From the NCBI RefSeq assembly GCF_021215455.1, contig NZ_JAJPWV010000001.1:992001-1056000 (forward strand): DNA of 64,000 nucleotides. Direction: 5' to 3'. Both the position numbers and the translations under genes were made by a program. Source of the DNA: Mucilaginibacter roseus. GTDB taxonomy: Bacteria; Bacteroidota; Bacteroidia; Sphingobacteriales; Sphingobacteriaceae. Below are positions 7,465 through 16,459 of the stretch, one piece after another (the first letter of the stretch is position 1; each line of letters opens with the position of its first letter). The notes beneath the pieces were generated by a model. The model searched no databases. It saw only the letters and a program-made list of their open reading frames with translations, and had not been told where the DNA came from.

Positions 7465-8619
7465 TTACGGCAGCGTTACTTTGTAAACTGTATAAGGTAA
7501 ACTAACCTGGTTTTGCCCGTTATTCCACTGCGGATCGCGGTTTAGCTGCGCACAGGAAAAATAGAGGAAACCATCGCTTCCTATTCCCATAGAGTCAGGC
7601 CAGATAATGCGTGAGTCTTGTACCAGCATATTCAACTTACCATCAGGTGTAATGTATTTAACAGAATAATCGGTAGAGGTTGTTAAATAAATATTCCCTC
7701 TTTTATCGGCTTCCAGTCCGTGCGTTACACCCACAATGCCAACATCCTCAACATGCGATGATAACGATTCGTCATTGAGTTTGGCATCAGCTAAAAAGCG
7801 CGTTTCAATACGGTATAAATGTAGTTGATTAACAGGCTTAAAATACAGATACTTATTATCCTTGGTTATCGCAATGCCATTAACGTTCGAGCGAAATGGC
7901 TTGCCTTCCTTATCCCTCATTTCCACCCCATCATAAGTTAAAACAATGCTTGTATCAGCTAAAGTTGATGGTTTTTGTTTTAAAACAGTACGTGTTTTGC
8001 CACTTACCAGGTCGAGTATCACAATGGCCGCCTGCCCCGGGTCTGACAGGTAGCCCAGTCCCTTCTCCGTGTCAACCCGTATATCGTTTAATCCTGAATG
8101 AGCTTTATCCAGATCATCAAACGTATAAACCTTTTCAACGGTATTGCTTTTTAGATTAATCTTAACCAGTTTAAAATACCCTTGAGCTGGAATTCCCCCA
8201 TTGTTACCGAATATTGATCCGCCTGACGAAGGCTTTGAATCAAGCACCCAAAGTTTATCATCGGTATCAATATACAAATCCTGCACATTTACAAAACGTT
8301 GCTTCGGGTCGCCAATATTGCTATTCCAGGTATCATCCGGAAAAGGTACTTCCCTACCGTTCCGTACCTCAACCAAACCATATTTATAGCTTGCACCACG
8401 ATTTGGAAAAGAAACGAATAAACGGTTGGTTGACGACACCTTTACACCGATGGGCCTCCTGTCGCCAAAGGTGGCTGCAGGTATCAATTTTTCGCTGTGA
8501 TATTTAGGCGCCTGCCCTGATACGTTGTTGTTTGCAAGTAAGCTAAAAGCGAATAAACCGAGTGTAATTTTGGCGATCATCATAATTAAAAATCGCTTTA
8601 AGACTAAAGAATGTTTCAA
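7465..8619 (-). CDS. Secreted major royal jelly / yellow family protein
   Basis: 384 residues with a signal peptide (hydrophobic residues 11-29, then NNNVSGQA). The sequence has the marks of the MRJP/yellow fold: GDRRPIGVKVSSTNRLFVSFP near residue 50, DLYIDTDDKLWVLDS around 115, GLNDIRVDTEKGLGYLSD around 178, then FRSNVNGIAITKDNKYLYFKPV and a final MGIGSDGFLYFSCAQLN. This is a six-bladed propeller known from insect yellow proteins and scattered bacteria; some relatives resemble gluconolactonases. Substrate is unknown. It is single, transcribed away from arginine decarboxylase and towards the riboswitch-controlled desulfurase. Confidence 0.85.
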   Translation of the reverse strand: MKHSLVLKRFLIMMIAKITLGLFAFSLLANNNVSGQAPKYHSEKLIPAATFGDRRPIGVKVSSTNRLFVSFPNRGASYKYGLVEVRNGREVPFPDDTWNSNIGDPKQRFVNVQDLYIDTDDKLWVLDSKPSSGGSIFGNNGGIPAQGYFKLVKINLKSNTVEKVYTFDDLDKAHSGLNDIRVDTEKGLGYLSDPGQAAIVILDLVSGKTRTVLKQKPSTLADTSIVLTYDGVEMRDKEGKPFRSNVNGIAITKDNKYLYFKPVNQLHLYRIETRFLADAKLNDESLSSHVEDVGIVGVTHGLEADKRGNIYLTTSTDYSVKYITPDGKLNMLVQDSRIIWPDSMGIGSDGFLYFSCAQLNRDPQWNNGQNQVSLPYTVYKVTLP

Positions 8620-8772
8620 TAAAGTTGAAATATCGCCATCTGAGCTATAAATGACCTTGATAGTTAAGCAGATACTGGTCTGTAATTATAAATTACATTC
8701 GGTACATAAATTGCCTCAACATTTTCAATAAAATACCGTTTAAAAATTACATTTTTGCCAAAATTTTAAAGC

Positions 8773-10167
8773 ATGCAAAGTTACCAGGAATTTCTTGACC
8801 TAAGCGTGGGCTTTCCGCAAGAGGGTTTTGAGATAATTGAAGATGAATTATACTTTCACGATCTGAACCTGATGGAGATGATTGAAACGTATGGTACTCC
8901 CCTGCGTTTTACTTATTTGCCCATTATTTCAAAAAAGGTTCAGCAGGCTAAATTGCTGTTTCAGCAGGCCATCATCAAAAATAATTATAGGGGCACATAT
9001 AAATATTGCTACTGCACTAAAAGCTCTCACTTTAAACACATTGTTGAAGAGGCGCTCAAAAATGAAATCCACCTGGAGACTTCGTCGGCATTTGATATGC
9101 CTATGATTGACGCGCTTGAGAAAAAAGGCACAGTTACCAAGGATATTACGGTAATATGCAACGGCTTTAAAACATACCAGTACAAGCAGTATATTGTAGA
9201 TATGCTGCATGATGGCTTCAAAAACATCATCCCCGTATTAGATAACAAGGAAGAATTTAACATCTACGATGATGAAATAGAACTTGATGAGCCTTGTAAC
9301 CTGGGCATACGTATAGCATCTGAAGAGCAACCAAATTCGCAGTTTTATACTTCGCGCTTAGGCATCCGTATGGAAGACGTGATCGATTTTTATCATAATA
9401 AGATCGAAAAAAACCCTAACTTTAAAGTTAAGCTGCTTCACTTCTTTATCAACTCCGGTATATCTGATACGCCTTATTACTGGAACGAGCTTGAAAAATA
9501 CGTTACCTTATACTGTAAATTCAAAAAGGTAAATCCTGATCTGGATACGTTAGACATTGGCGGTGGTATGCCATTTAAGGATTCGTTGGTATTTGATTTT
9601 GATTATGAGTACATGATCAACGAGATTGTAAGCCGTATTAAAGAGATCTGCGCTATACATGACACCATTGAACCGGATATTATCACCGAGTTTGGTAAAT
9701 ACACCGTTGCTGAAGCTTCGGGAATACTCTATAAAGTAATTGGCCGTAAACAGCAAAACGACCGTGAAAAATGGCTGATGCTGGATGGATCGTTCATTAC
9801 CAACCTGCCTGACGTTTGGGCGCTTAATCAAAAATACATCCTGCTGCCTATTAATAACTGGGATGCCGAGTATGACCGTGTTAACCTTGGCGGTATTACC
9901 TGTGACGGACAGGATTATTATAATCAAGAGGCGCATATGAATAGCGTGTACATGCCTAAAACACGTAAGGTACAATACCTGGGCTTTTTTAACACAGGTG
10001 CTTACCAGGAAGTGTTGAGCGGTTACGGCGGCATACATCACTGCCTTTTACCTTCACCAAAACATGTTATCATCAGGCGTAACCGCGATGAAACGTTCAA
10101 CTTTGAGGTATTTGGCGAAGAGCAAAACAGTAAGCAGGTATTAAAAATACTGGGTTACAACACGTAA
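8773..10167 (+). CDS. speA: Arginine decarboxylase, PLP-dependent (fold III)
   Basis: 464 residues, the length typical of the Bacteroidota form, shorter than the 630-residue enterobacterial SpeA. It would convert L-arginine to agmatine for polyamine synthesis in the cytoplasm. The PLP lysine lies in YKYCYCTKSSHF (about residue 83), followed by NEIHLETSSAFDM, the alanine-racemase-type barrel. LDTLDIGGGMPF (about residue 260) is the phosphate-binding glycine loop. The C-terminal part includes CDGQDYYN (aspartate for substrate) and GAYQEVLSGYGGIHHC. It stands alone, with its own terminator right after the stop. Confidence 0.88.
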   Translation: MQSYQEFLDLSVGFPQEGFEIIEDELYFHDLNLMEMIETYGTPLRFTYLPIISKKVQQAKLLFQQAIIKNNYRGTYKYCYCTKSSHFKHIVEEALKNEIHLETSSAFDMPMIDALEKKGTVTKDITVICNGFKTYQYKQYIVDMLHDGFKNIIPVLDNKEEFNIYDDEIELDEPCNLGIRIASEEQPNSQFYTSRLGIRMEDVIDFYHNKIEKNPNFKVKLLHFFINSGISDTPYYWNELEKYVTLYCKFKKVNPDLDTLDIGGGMPFKDSLVFDFDYEYMINEIVSRIKEICAIHDTIEPDIITEFGKYTVAEASGILYKVIGRKQQNDREKWLMLDGSFITNLPDVWALNQKYILLPINNWDAEYDRVNLGGITCDGQDYYNQEAHMNSVYMPKTRKVQYLGFFNTGAYQEVLSGYGGIHHCLLPSPKHVIIRRNRDETFNFEVFGEEQNSKQVLKILGYNT

Positions 10168-10188
10168 AGCTGACATTAAATATTGTAT

Positions 10189-10220
10189 AAAAGGAGCATA
10201 AGCAATTATGCTCCTTTTTT
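10189..10220 (+). terminator. Terminator of arginine decarboxylase gene
   Basis: A 13-bp stem, 10189-10201 with 10206-10218, closed by a GCAA tetraloop, then TT. Classic rho-independent terminator 22 bases after the stop codon. Confidence 0.88.
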
Positions 10221-10361
10221 GTGAATTAATAGCGCGCTTAAAATGTCCGTTCAAAAAATTATAGCCGTTTGGTTTAACATCAAACTTTCCGTTTTAATTG
10301 ATGTTTAGCTATGGCTTTGTAATTATAGATGCCGGAGCAAATTATTTAAGATCATCAATTT

Positions 10362-11249
10362 ATGTTAGTAGCTAATAAGATTTCAGTTGTCTATTTTTTA
10401 AAATTAATTAAGTGGGACATCTTTGGCATATTTCTGTATGCTTGTTTGGTAGGAATGTTAGATTATTACACCTTTTTTAAAGATTTAACTATCCCGCTAA
10501 GTGTTTCAGCATTGGTTGCTACGCTATTATCCCTGCTGCTTGCCTTTCGTACGGCACAATCATACGAACGCTGGTGGGAAGCACGCATTATTTGGGGCGC
10601 TGTTGTAAACGACAGCCGCACCCTGATCAGGCAGTTATTACAGTTTTTGCCAAACGATGATAGGAAAACCGGTTATGTACAAAATTTCGCCATAAGGCAA
10701 TCCATATGGTGTTATGCACTTGCTGAAAGTTTACGCAAATGCCCACCGACGGAAAAAGTGCAACAATACATTCAAAAAGTTGGCGCCGATAGCGATAACC
10801 GCCCTAACCTACTCTTATCAAAACATGCTGCCGAACTTGCTAAGTTAAGCGAACATTATAACCTTAATAATAACAAGCAGGTGCAATTGGATAGCACACT
10901 GCAACGCTTAACCGACTCGATGGGCAGGTGTGAGCGTATTAAGAATACCGTTTTCCCTCGCGCTTACAGTATACTTATTCATTTTTTAATATACGTGCTG
11001 ACAACTATCTTCCCGTTCGGGTTGGATGACCATCACTGGGCAGTTGAAATTTGCCTGGCTACACTTGTACCGGTATTATTCATCGCTATTGAGCGTACAG
11101 CCATACTGATGCAGGATCCGTTTGAAAACAAGCCTACTGATACGCCGATGACAGCGATATCAAAAACGATAGAACGAAATTTAATGGAGATGGCGGACCT
11201 GCCTAAACCACAGCAGGCCGCTCCCGCTGATACATTCTATTTGATGTGA
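10362..11249 (+). CDS. Bestrophin family anion channel (first of two)
   Basis: 295 residues, typical of bacterial bestrophins (pentameric chloride-type channels of the inner membrane). The diagnostic block LLLAFRTAQSYERWWEARIIWGAVVNDSR spans about residues 60-90. Hydrophobic segments lie at about 25-45, 47-65, 205-225 and 228-246. The C-terminal QDPFENKPTDTPMTAISKTIERN corresponds to the conserved DPFG.D..DLPLD..C region after the last membrane helix. It stands alone between the arginine decarboxylase and a convergent small lipoprotein gene, separated by a shared terminator. A second bestrophin is 4.3 kb downstream. Confidence 0.9.
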   Translation: MLVANKISVVYFLKLIKWDIFGIFLYACLVGMLDYYTFFKDLTIPLSVSALVATLLSLLLAFRTAQSYERWWEARIIWGAVVNDSRTLIRQLLQFLPNDDRKTGYVQNFAIRQSIWCYALAESLRKCPPTEKVQQYIQKVGADSDNRPNLLLSKHAAELAKLSEHYNLNNNKQVQLDSTLQRLTDSMGRCERIKNTVFPRAYSILIHFLIYVLTTIFPFGLDDHHWAVEICLATLVPVLFIAIERTAILMQDPFENKPTDTPMTAISKTIERNLMEMADLPKPQQAAPADTFYLM

Positions 11250-11270
11250 TTGAAGGTACAGTTAAATTAA

Positions 11271-11300
11271 AAAATCCCGGTAGTTGATACCGGGATTTTA
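11271..11300. terminator. Bidirectional terminator
   Basis: 11271-11282 pairs perfectly with 11288-11299 (AAAATCCCGGTA / TACCGGGATTTT) around a 5-base loop. A-run on the left and T-run on the right let it serve both the bestrophin gene and the convergent small lipoprotein gene, whose stop codon is right beside it. Confidence 0.9.
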
Positions 11301-11519
11301 TTACATTTTAGATGTAGTGTCTTTCTGAGTATCGCCAGCCGGTACAGGTGCTGATGCTGTATCAGTTACAGGTGTTGCCTGTGATGTATCGGTTACCGCA
11401 GTAGTTGAATCTGCCGCGCTGGTATCAGAACCTGTTGCCTCGCCTTGCGAATAACAGCCCGTAGCTAACACGCCGATTATTGCTGCGGCTGCTACAAAAT
11501 TTACAAATTGCTTTTTCAT
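11301..11519 (-). CDS. Small Thr/Ser/Asp-rich lipoprotein
   Basis: 72 residues: signal peptide with lipobox LATGC, lipidated cysteine at residue 22, then about 50 residues of low-complexity Thr, Ala, Asp, Ser and Pro with a DT-spaced repeat pattern, ending KDTTSKM. Such short disordered lipoproteins are common in Sphingobacteriaceae and have no assigned role. It is single, ending at the shared terminator with the bestrophin gene. Confidence 0.75.
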   Translation of the reverse strand: MKKQFVNFVAAAAIIGVLATGCYSQGEATGSDTSAADSTTAVTDTSQATPVTDTASAPVPAGDTQKDTTSKM

Positions 11520-11691
11520 GGTATATGCTTATGTTTTATTAAGTATTAATTAATAATATAACATATCCCTTCTTTCTTTGTTTAAATAAAGGCCGTGATA
11601 GCGCTTTACGGTCATAATATTCAAGGAGTTATCAAAATCTTGAAAATAATCTGAAGATTTTTTAGCCGCATAATGTTATATTTAATGCATT

Positions 11692-12177
11692 ATGGTTGTA
11701 AGCGAAAATACCCTTAAATGGGCTATGCGTTTTTACCCTCCTCTACTCTTCCAGCGCGTTTGGGTACAAAAGGTTGAACCTGGTTTTACAGGAATTACCG
11801 TTACCATAAGCAATAGCTTACTTAACAGAAATTATAACAGGTCGATTTTTGGCGGTACGCTGTTTGCCGCTGCTGACCCGTTTTATCCGGTTTTATTACA
11901 CCAGTTATTTAGCCATAAAGGGTACAATGTTATAGCGTGGCTAAAATCATCAACCATACAGTACTTAAAACCGGTCCGCAGCAAATTATGGTTCAGCATT
12001 AAACTATCTAACAGCGATGTAAAAGCGATAGAACACGATCTCAAACACATTGGCAAACATGTGGAGCACTACCCGGTTGAAATGTATAATGACACCGGCG
12101 AATTGTGTGTTACCATTAATAATGAAGTGTATCTGCGGAATCTCGATTTCGTGTTGCAAAAGGAGGCCGTACAATGA
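11692..12177 (+). CDS. DUF4442 hotdog-fold protein (putative thioesterase)
   Basis: 161 residues. Features of DUF4442: an N-terminal helix with WAMRFYPPLLF, then KVEPGFTGITVTISNSLLNRN, the conserved IFGGTLFAAADPFYP helix that in hotdog proteins holds the acyl-CoA site, and SSTIQYLKPVRS. No classical catalytic Asp/Glu can be assigned. Its stop overlaps the following GNAT start by 4 bases (ATGA), and that gene overlaps the next in the same way, so all three are translationally coupled. Confidence 0.8.
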   Translation: MVVSENTLKWAMRFYPPLLFQRVWVQKVEPGFTGITVTISNSLLNRNYNRSIFGGTLFAAADPFYPVLLHQLFSHKGYNVIAWLKSSTIQYLKPVRSKLWFSIKLSNSDVKAIEHDLKHIGKHVEHYPVEMYNDTGELCVTINNEVYLRNLDFVLQKEAVQ

Positions 12178-12650
12178 GTACAATAATGAATGACGCTTTT
12201 TTTGTGAACAAAGGTTACCTGATATCTACAGATAAAACCCTGATCGATATAAATTCAGTATATAATTATCTTAATGAAGAATCGTATTGGGCTAAAGGCA
12301 TGCCTTTTGAGAAATTGAAGACGGCAATCCAAAACTCGATGTGCTTCGGTGTTTATTTAAATAACAGACAGGCAGGATTTGCGAGAGTAGTAACGGATAA
12401 CGCAACGTTCGCTTACCTATGCGATGTTTTTATATTGCCCCACCACCGAGGTATTGGTTTATCAAAATGGTTGGTACAATCTATATTAAACCATCCCGAA
12501 TTACAGGGATTGCGCAGGTGGGCCTTAGCAACGGCAGATGCACATGGCCTGTATGAACAGTTTGGGTTTTCGGTATTATCCAACCCCGAACGTTGGATGG
12601 GTATTTATAAACCATACGCTATAGTTAATAAAAACGAAGAAGTGAAATGA
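12174..12650 (+). CDS. GNAT family N-acetyltransferase
   Basis: 158 residues. The acetyl-CoA binding motif A is visible as LCDVFILPHHRGIGLSKWLVQSIL (about residues 82-105), with R/HxxGIG/A as RGIGLS. ATADAHGLYEQFGF (about 122-135) is the usual motif B. It resembles the Bacteroidota group annotated as GNAT acetyltransferase with a conserved W near the end (PERWMGIY). Substrate unknown. Middle gene of a coupled trio: overlaps DUF4442 by 4 bases upstream and the AlbA_2 gene by 4 bases downstream. Confidence 0.88.
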   Translation: MSTIMNDAFFVNKGYLISTDKTLIDINSVYNYLNEESYWAKGMPFEKLKTAIQNSMCFGVYLNNRQAGFARVVTDNATFAYLCDVFILPHHRGIGLSKWLVQSILNHPELQGLRRWALATADAHGLYEQFGFSVLSNPERWMGIYKPYAIVNKNEEVK

Positions 12651-13270
12651 ACATACGAAGATTGATTTTTGAAGGCGAAGGCGTTTCACTCGACTTTAAA
12701 AAAACTATTACCCGGTACGAAAAGATCGCCAAAACAATGGTATCATTCGCTAATAACAAAGGTGGTAAACTTTTGGTTGGCGTTGCTGATAATGGTGCTA
12801 TAGTAGGTGTAAAATCTGAAGAAGAAGAAAAATACATGCTAACCAAGGCTGCGCATTTTTACTGCAGGCCCGCCATTGAACCATTATTCGAAGAAGTATA
12901 TATTGATGATAAAGTAGTATTGGTGGCTGAGATACCACCGAGCGACGAAAAACCGCATTATGCGCTTGCTGAAGATGGCAAATGGTGGGTATACATCCGC
13001 GTAAAGGATAAAAGCGTGCTTGCCAGCAAAATAGTGGTGGATGTATTAAAGCGCTCTAATGACGATCATGGCGTGCTCATAGAATATTCGTCTAAAGAAA
13101 AGGCTCTGCTGGAATACTTGGATAAAATGGGCCGCATTACCGTTAAGCAATTTTGCACGCTGCTCAACATCGGGCGGAGAAGAGCGCAACGTATCTTGGT
13201 TGACTTGGTTCTGTCGGGGGTGATACTGGTACATACCACCGAAAAAGAAGAATTTTATACCGCCGCGTAA
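12647..13270 (+). CDS. AlbA_2 (Schlafen-type) ATP-binding domain protein with winged helix
   Basis: 207 residues. Residues 5-125 form the AlbA_2 domain: EGEGVSLDFKK, then TMVSFANNKGGKLLVGVADNG, the signature ANxxGG..LG(V), and IPPSDEKPHYA. Residues 140-207 form a small winged-helix domain (MGRITVKQFCTLLNIGRRRAQRIL). Such proteins are thought to bind nucleic acid and often regulate transcription. Last gene of the coupled trio, so it may control or report on the DUF4442/GNAT pair. A MATE transporter follows on the same strand after 60 bases, possibly from its own promoter. Confidence 0.85.
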   Translation: MNIRRLIFEGEGVSLDFKKTITRYEKIAKTMVSFANNKGGKLLVGVADNGAIVGVKSEEEEKYMLTKAAHFYCRPAIEPLFEEVYIDDKVVLVAEIPPSDEKPHYALAEDGKWWVYIRVKDKSVLASKIVVDVLKRSNDDHGVLIEYSSKEKALLEYLDKMGRITVKQFCTLLNIGRRRAQRILVDLVLSGVILVHTTEKEEFYTAA

Positions 13271-13330
13271 CGAATAGCATAACATCTGCGTATTTGTTAT
13301 TTTTGCCGGCCGCTTTACGGCCAAATCGTT

Positions 13331-14689
13331 ATGAAACAGATCTACGCTAAATTCAAGCCACACTACCAGGACACACTTAAACTCGCTATACCCATTGTAA
13401 TATCACAAGTTGGGCACGTGGCCACACATTTAGCCGATAGTATAGTAGTTGGCCATTTTGTGGGCACGGTGGCTTTAGCCGCCGTATCATTGGTGGGCAG
13501 TATTTTTATTATCCCGATGCTGATCGGCATAGGAATATCTTATGGCATAACTCCTTTAATATCCCAAGAAAACGGCCGCGGCAATTATGAAGAATGTGGC
13601 CGTCTATTATCAAACAGTCTCATTATAAATTTAATTACCGGCATCGTACTTTTTACAGTGATGTACTTCGGCTCAGTATACGTGCTCGACCATTTGAATC
13701 AGGCACCTGCGGTTGTTGCACAGGCTAAGCCTTTTTTTGTGATACTTGGGTTTTCAATCATCCCGTTAATGATATTCAGCACCTTCAAGCAGTTTGCGGA
13801 AGGTTTGGGCTTCACTAAACAGGCCATGCAGATATCTATATGGGGAAACGTGCTTAACATTATATTGGGGCTAACCTTTGTTAAAGGACTGTTCGGCATT
13901 GAGCCGATGGGTATACGCGGCGTTGGCTACAGTACACTTATTGACAGGAGCCTTATGGCTGTGGTAATGGCAATTTATGTGCTTAGGGCACCCCGCTTTA
14001 AGATGTATTTAAAAAGCTTTGTGTATACCCACATAGATAAGGTTCGCACTGCCAAGATTTTAAGGATAGGTGTACCTGTATCTATGCAGAGCACATTTGA
14101 AGTGAGCGCCTTTGGTGGGGCTAATATCCTAATTGGCACCATAGGCGCGGTTGAACAGGCGGCTCATCAGGTTGCTATTAATATGGCCGCTGTTACTTTT
14201 ATGGTTGCTACCGGCATATCATCAGCAGCAGCTATTAAATCAGGTAATAACACGGGCGCGCGTAATTACAATCAGCTGCGCCTGTCAGCTCTGTCAAGCT
14301 ACCATATTGTATTACTTTTTATGGCATTTACAGCTATTGTATTTGTAGTGGCGAACCCATGGTTGCCATGGATAGTTACTAATGACACCCAGGTAATTGC
14401 CATCGCCTCTCAGCTACTGTTGCTCGCGGCGGTATTCCAGATATTTGATGGTGCGCAGGTCGTGGGCTTAGGGATATTACGGGGCATGGGCGATGTAAAC
14501 ATCCCTACAATAATAACGCTGATTGCTTATTGGGTAATAGGTTTGCCGGTAGGCTACCTAATGGGAATCCAGTTTGGTTTAGGTGCCGGCGGCGTTTGGG
14601 TTGGATTAGTTTGCGGACTCGGTGCAGCTGCTATTATGCTCTACTTCCGGTTCAACAAACTAAGTAAGAAATTGGTATTAACACCTTAA
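13331..14689 (+). CDS. MATE family efflux transporter
   Basis: 452 residues, about 12 hydrophobic segments in two related halves, typical of MATE cation/drug antiporters in the inner membrane. The N-terminal sequence IPIVISQVGHVATHLADSIVVGHFVGTVALAAVSL carries the conserved first helices, and the second half has the matching SMQSTFEVSAFGGANILIGTIG. Substrates are unknown. It has a TATTTTTG element at 13298-13305 that resembles the Bacteroidota -7 box. It converges with the HDAC-like gene 2 bases after its stop. Confidence 0.92.
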   Translation: MKQIYAKFKPHYQDTLKLAIPIVISQVGHVATHLADSIVVGHFVGTVALAAVSLVGSIFIIPMLIGIGISYGITPLISQENGRGNYEECGRLLSNSLIINLITGIVLFTVMYFGSVYVLDHLNQAPAVVAQAKPFFVILGFSIIPLMIFSTFKQFAEGLGFTKQAMQISIWGNVLNIILGLTFVKGLFGIEPMGIRGVGYSTLIDRSLMAVVMAIYVLRAPRFKMYLKSFVYTHIDKVRTAKILRIGVPVSMQSTFEVSAFGGANILIGTIGAVEQAAHQVAINMAAVTFMVATGISSAAAIKSGNNTGARNYNQLRLSALSSYHIVLLFMAFTAIVFVVANPWLPWIVTNDTQVIAIASQLLLLAAVFQIFDGAQVVGLGILRGMGDVNIPTIITLIAYWVIGLPVGYLMGIQFGLGAGGVWVGLVCGLGAAAIMLYFRFNKLSKKLVLTP

Positions 14690-14690
14690 T

Positions 14691-15593
14691 TTAGAAAAAC
14701 ATATCATTCGCTATTCGGTAGGTGTTACAGTGAGCTTCCACAATGTCACGTATATCTGTCGAATAGCCACCACCCATACTTACTTGCACGGGTATGCCGC
14801 GTTGCCGGCATTGATTTAGCACGAAGCGATCGCGTTGTGCACACCCTTCACGTGTCATGGCTAACCGGCCTAATTTATCAGTTGCGAGTACATCAACTCC
14901 CGACAAATAAAATATAAAATCCGGTTTATGATCGTTAATGATTTGAGGGAGCGTTTTTTTCAATTTAGCCAAAAACTCGTCATCACCCGTACCGTCAGCC
15001 AACGGGATATCGAGATCCGATTGCTCTTTACGATAAGGAAAATTATTGGCCCCATGCATGGAAAAGGTAAATACCCGATCTTCCTTTTCAAAAATTTGAG
15101 CGGTGCCATTACCTTGATGCACATCTAAATCAACAATTAATATAGATTTAGCTAACCCTCTATTTAATAAATAATTAGATGCAATAGCCTGGTCGTTCAA
15201 CAAACAAAAGCCTTCGCCCCAATTGCTGCCGGCATGATGCGTTCCGCCTGCCACATTAAACGCTATTCCGTTCTGCATGGCATAATGGCAACCATCTATT
15301 GTGCCTTGCGCAATACGTATTTCTCTTTTAATAAGCTGTGCCGAAAGTGGGAAACCGGTTCGTCTAACTTCTTTGGGTGGTAAAGTAAGATCGCGCAGAT
15401 GGTGCCAGTAATCACGGTCATGCGTAAGCAGGATAACATCTTCCGGGCATTCATTGGGCGAAAACAAGTTTTCCTGGCTTATCAAACCTTCATGCAGTAA
15501 CTGACCGGGTATCAATTCGTACTTCAGCATCGGAAACCGGTGCCCTGCTGGCAGCGGATGAATGTAAACCGGATCAAACGCTATCTTTAACAT
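14691..15593 (-). CDS. Histone-deacetylase-like amidohydrolase (AcuC/class II type)
   Basis: 300 residues. Metal-dependent deacetylase fold: HHAGSNWGEGFCLLND supplies the catalytic His pair and glycine loop, VDLDVHQGNGTA gives the Zn ligands Asp and His, SGVDVLATDKLGRLA gives the third Zn Asp, and SMGGGYS closes the active site. Bacterial members act on acetyl-lysine or acetylpolyamines; the substrate here is not readable. Last gene of a minus-strand run, 2 bases after the bestrophin stop, so probably transcribed with the bestrophin and kynureninase genes upstream. Confidence 0.9.
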   Translation of the reverse strand: MLKIAFDPVYIHPLPAGHRFPMLKYELIPGQLLHEGLISQENLFSPNECPEDVILLTHDRDYWHHLRDLTLPPKEVRRTGFPLSAQLIKREIRIAQGTIDGCHYAMQNGIAFNVAGGTHHAGSNWGEGFCLLNDQAIASNYLLNRGLAKSILIVDLDVHQGNGTAQIFEKEDRVFTFSMHGANNFPYRKEQSDLDIPLADGTGDDEFLAKLKKTLPQIINDHKPDFIFYLSGVDVLATDKLGRLAMTREGCAQRDRFVLNQCRQRGIPVQVSMGGGYSTDIRDIVEAHCNTYRIANDMFF

Positions 15594-15595
15594 CG

Positions 15596-16453
15596 CTAAT
15601 AAAATATTTCGCCTATGTGCAGCCTGATGTTGTCGCTGATTGTTTGCAATGGCAGATCGTTTGCATCGGTACCGAAAGGGTTTTCAATTTCTTCGGCAAT
15701 TAATTCAATACTGGCAAAAACAAACAGAATGAAGGCTACAAATGGCACCACGTAATAGCTCAGGGTAAACGCCCAGGCGAAAGGCAATGTCATGATATAA
15801 GTGAAGATAAACTTCTTGATAAACACGCTGTACGAAAATGGTATAGGCGTTTTCTTAATACGTTCGCAAGCGCCACAAATATCTGTAAATGAAGTAAGTT
15901 CCGGATTCAAACTTAACAATTGCTCCTGGTTAATTATTCCTTGCTTGTTAATTTCATAAACGCGCCCAATTATCGAAGCAGCAATTTGGTTAGGCACATG
16001 TTTGTTCGGGTTGATGCTGAGTATATCCTGCTCCTCCGGGTGATACTGATCGCGCAGATGATGCATCAAAGCCCTTGCATACAAGGGGATTGTGAAGTTA
16101 AAAAAAGCAATATCTTCCGGTTTATTGCTTAAATGCTTTAGCTTAATAGCCAGATTCCGGCTGTTATTAACCAGGCTTCCCCATAGCTTTCTACCTTCCC
16201 ACCACCTGTCGTAAGCGGAGTTGATACGGAAAGCCAGTAACAAGGAAAATAAGAATCCTATAGTTTGATGCACATAACTGATCTTCACCAACGCGCTATC
16301 GGGCGTTACCCTAAAAACTTCTGTCATCAAAAATTCAACCACCACTGCATAAACCGATACCGCAAAAAGTAACGGAAACAACTCACGTAACGTATCCGCC
16401 CGGTGAATAGTGAATATAAACCTAAACCACTCTTTCGGATTGTAGTTTATCAT
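15596..16453 (-). CDS. Bestrophin family anion channel (second)
   Basis: 285 residues. Same family as the gene at 10362: FSLLLAFRINSAYDRWWEGRKLWGSLVNNSRNLAIK (about residues 70-105) and the C-terminal ENPFGTDANDLPLQTISDNIRLHI, which here keeps the canonical NPFG.D.NDLPL form that the first copy has lost. Hydrophobic segments near 25-45, 60-80, 205-235. It is inside an operon: 6 bases after the kynureninase stop and 2 bases before the HDAC-like start. The two copies clearly differ in sequence, so they are not a recent duplication. Confidence 0.9.
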   Translation of the reverse strand: MINYNPKEWFRFIFTIHRADTLRELFPLLFAVSVYAVVVEFLMTEVFRVTPDSALVKISYVHQTIGFLFSLLLAFRINSAYDRWWEGRKLWGSLVNNSRNLAIKLKHLSNKPEDIAFFNFTIPLYARALMHHLRDQYHPEEQDILSINPNKHVPNQIAASIIGRVYEINKQGIINQEQLLSLNPELTSFTDICGACERIKKTPIPFSYSVFIKKFIFTYIMTLPFAWAFTLSYYVVPFVAFILFVFASIELIAEEIENPFGTDANDLPLQTISDNIRLHIGEIFY

Positions 16454-16459
16454 AATTAT

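Noticed and set aside
9550..10041. 163-codon minus-strand frame inside arginine decarboxylase
   Set aside because: Antisense shadow of a well-conserved enzyme; no independent start signal or domain.
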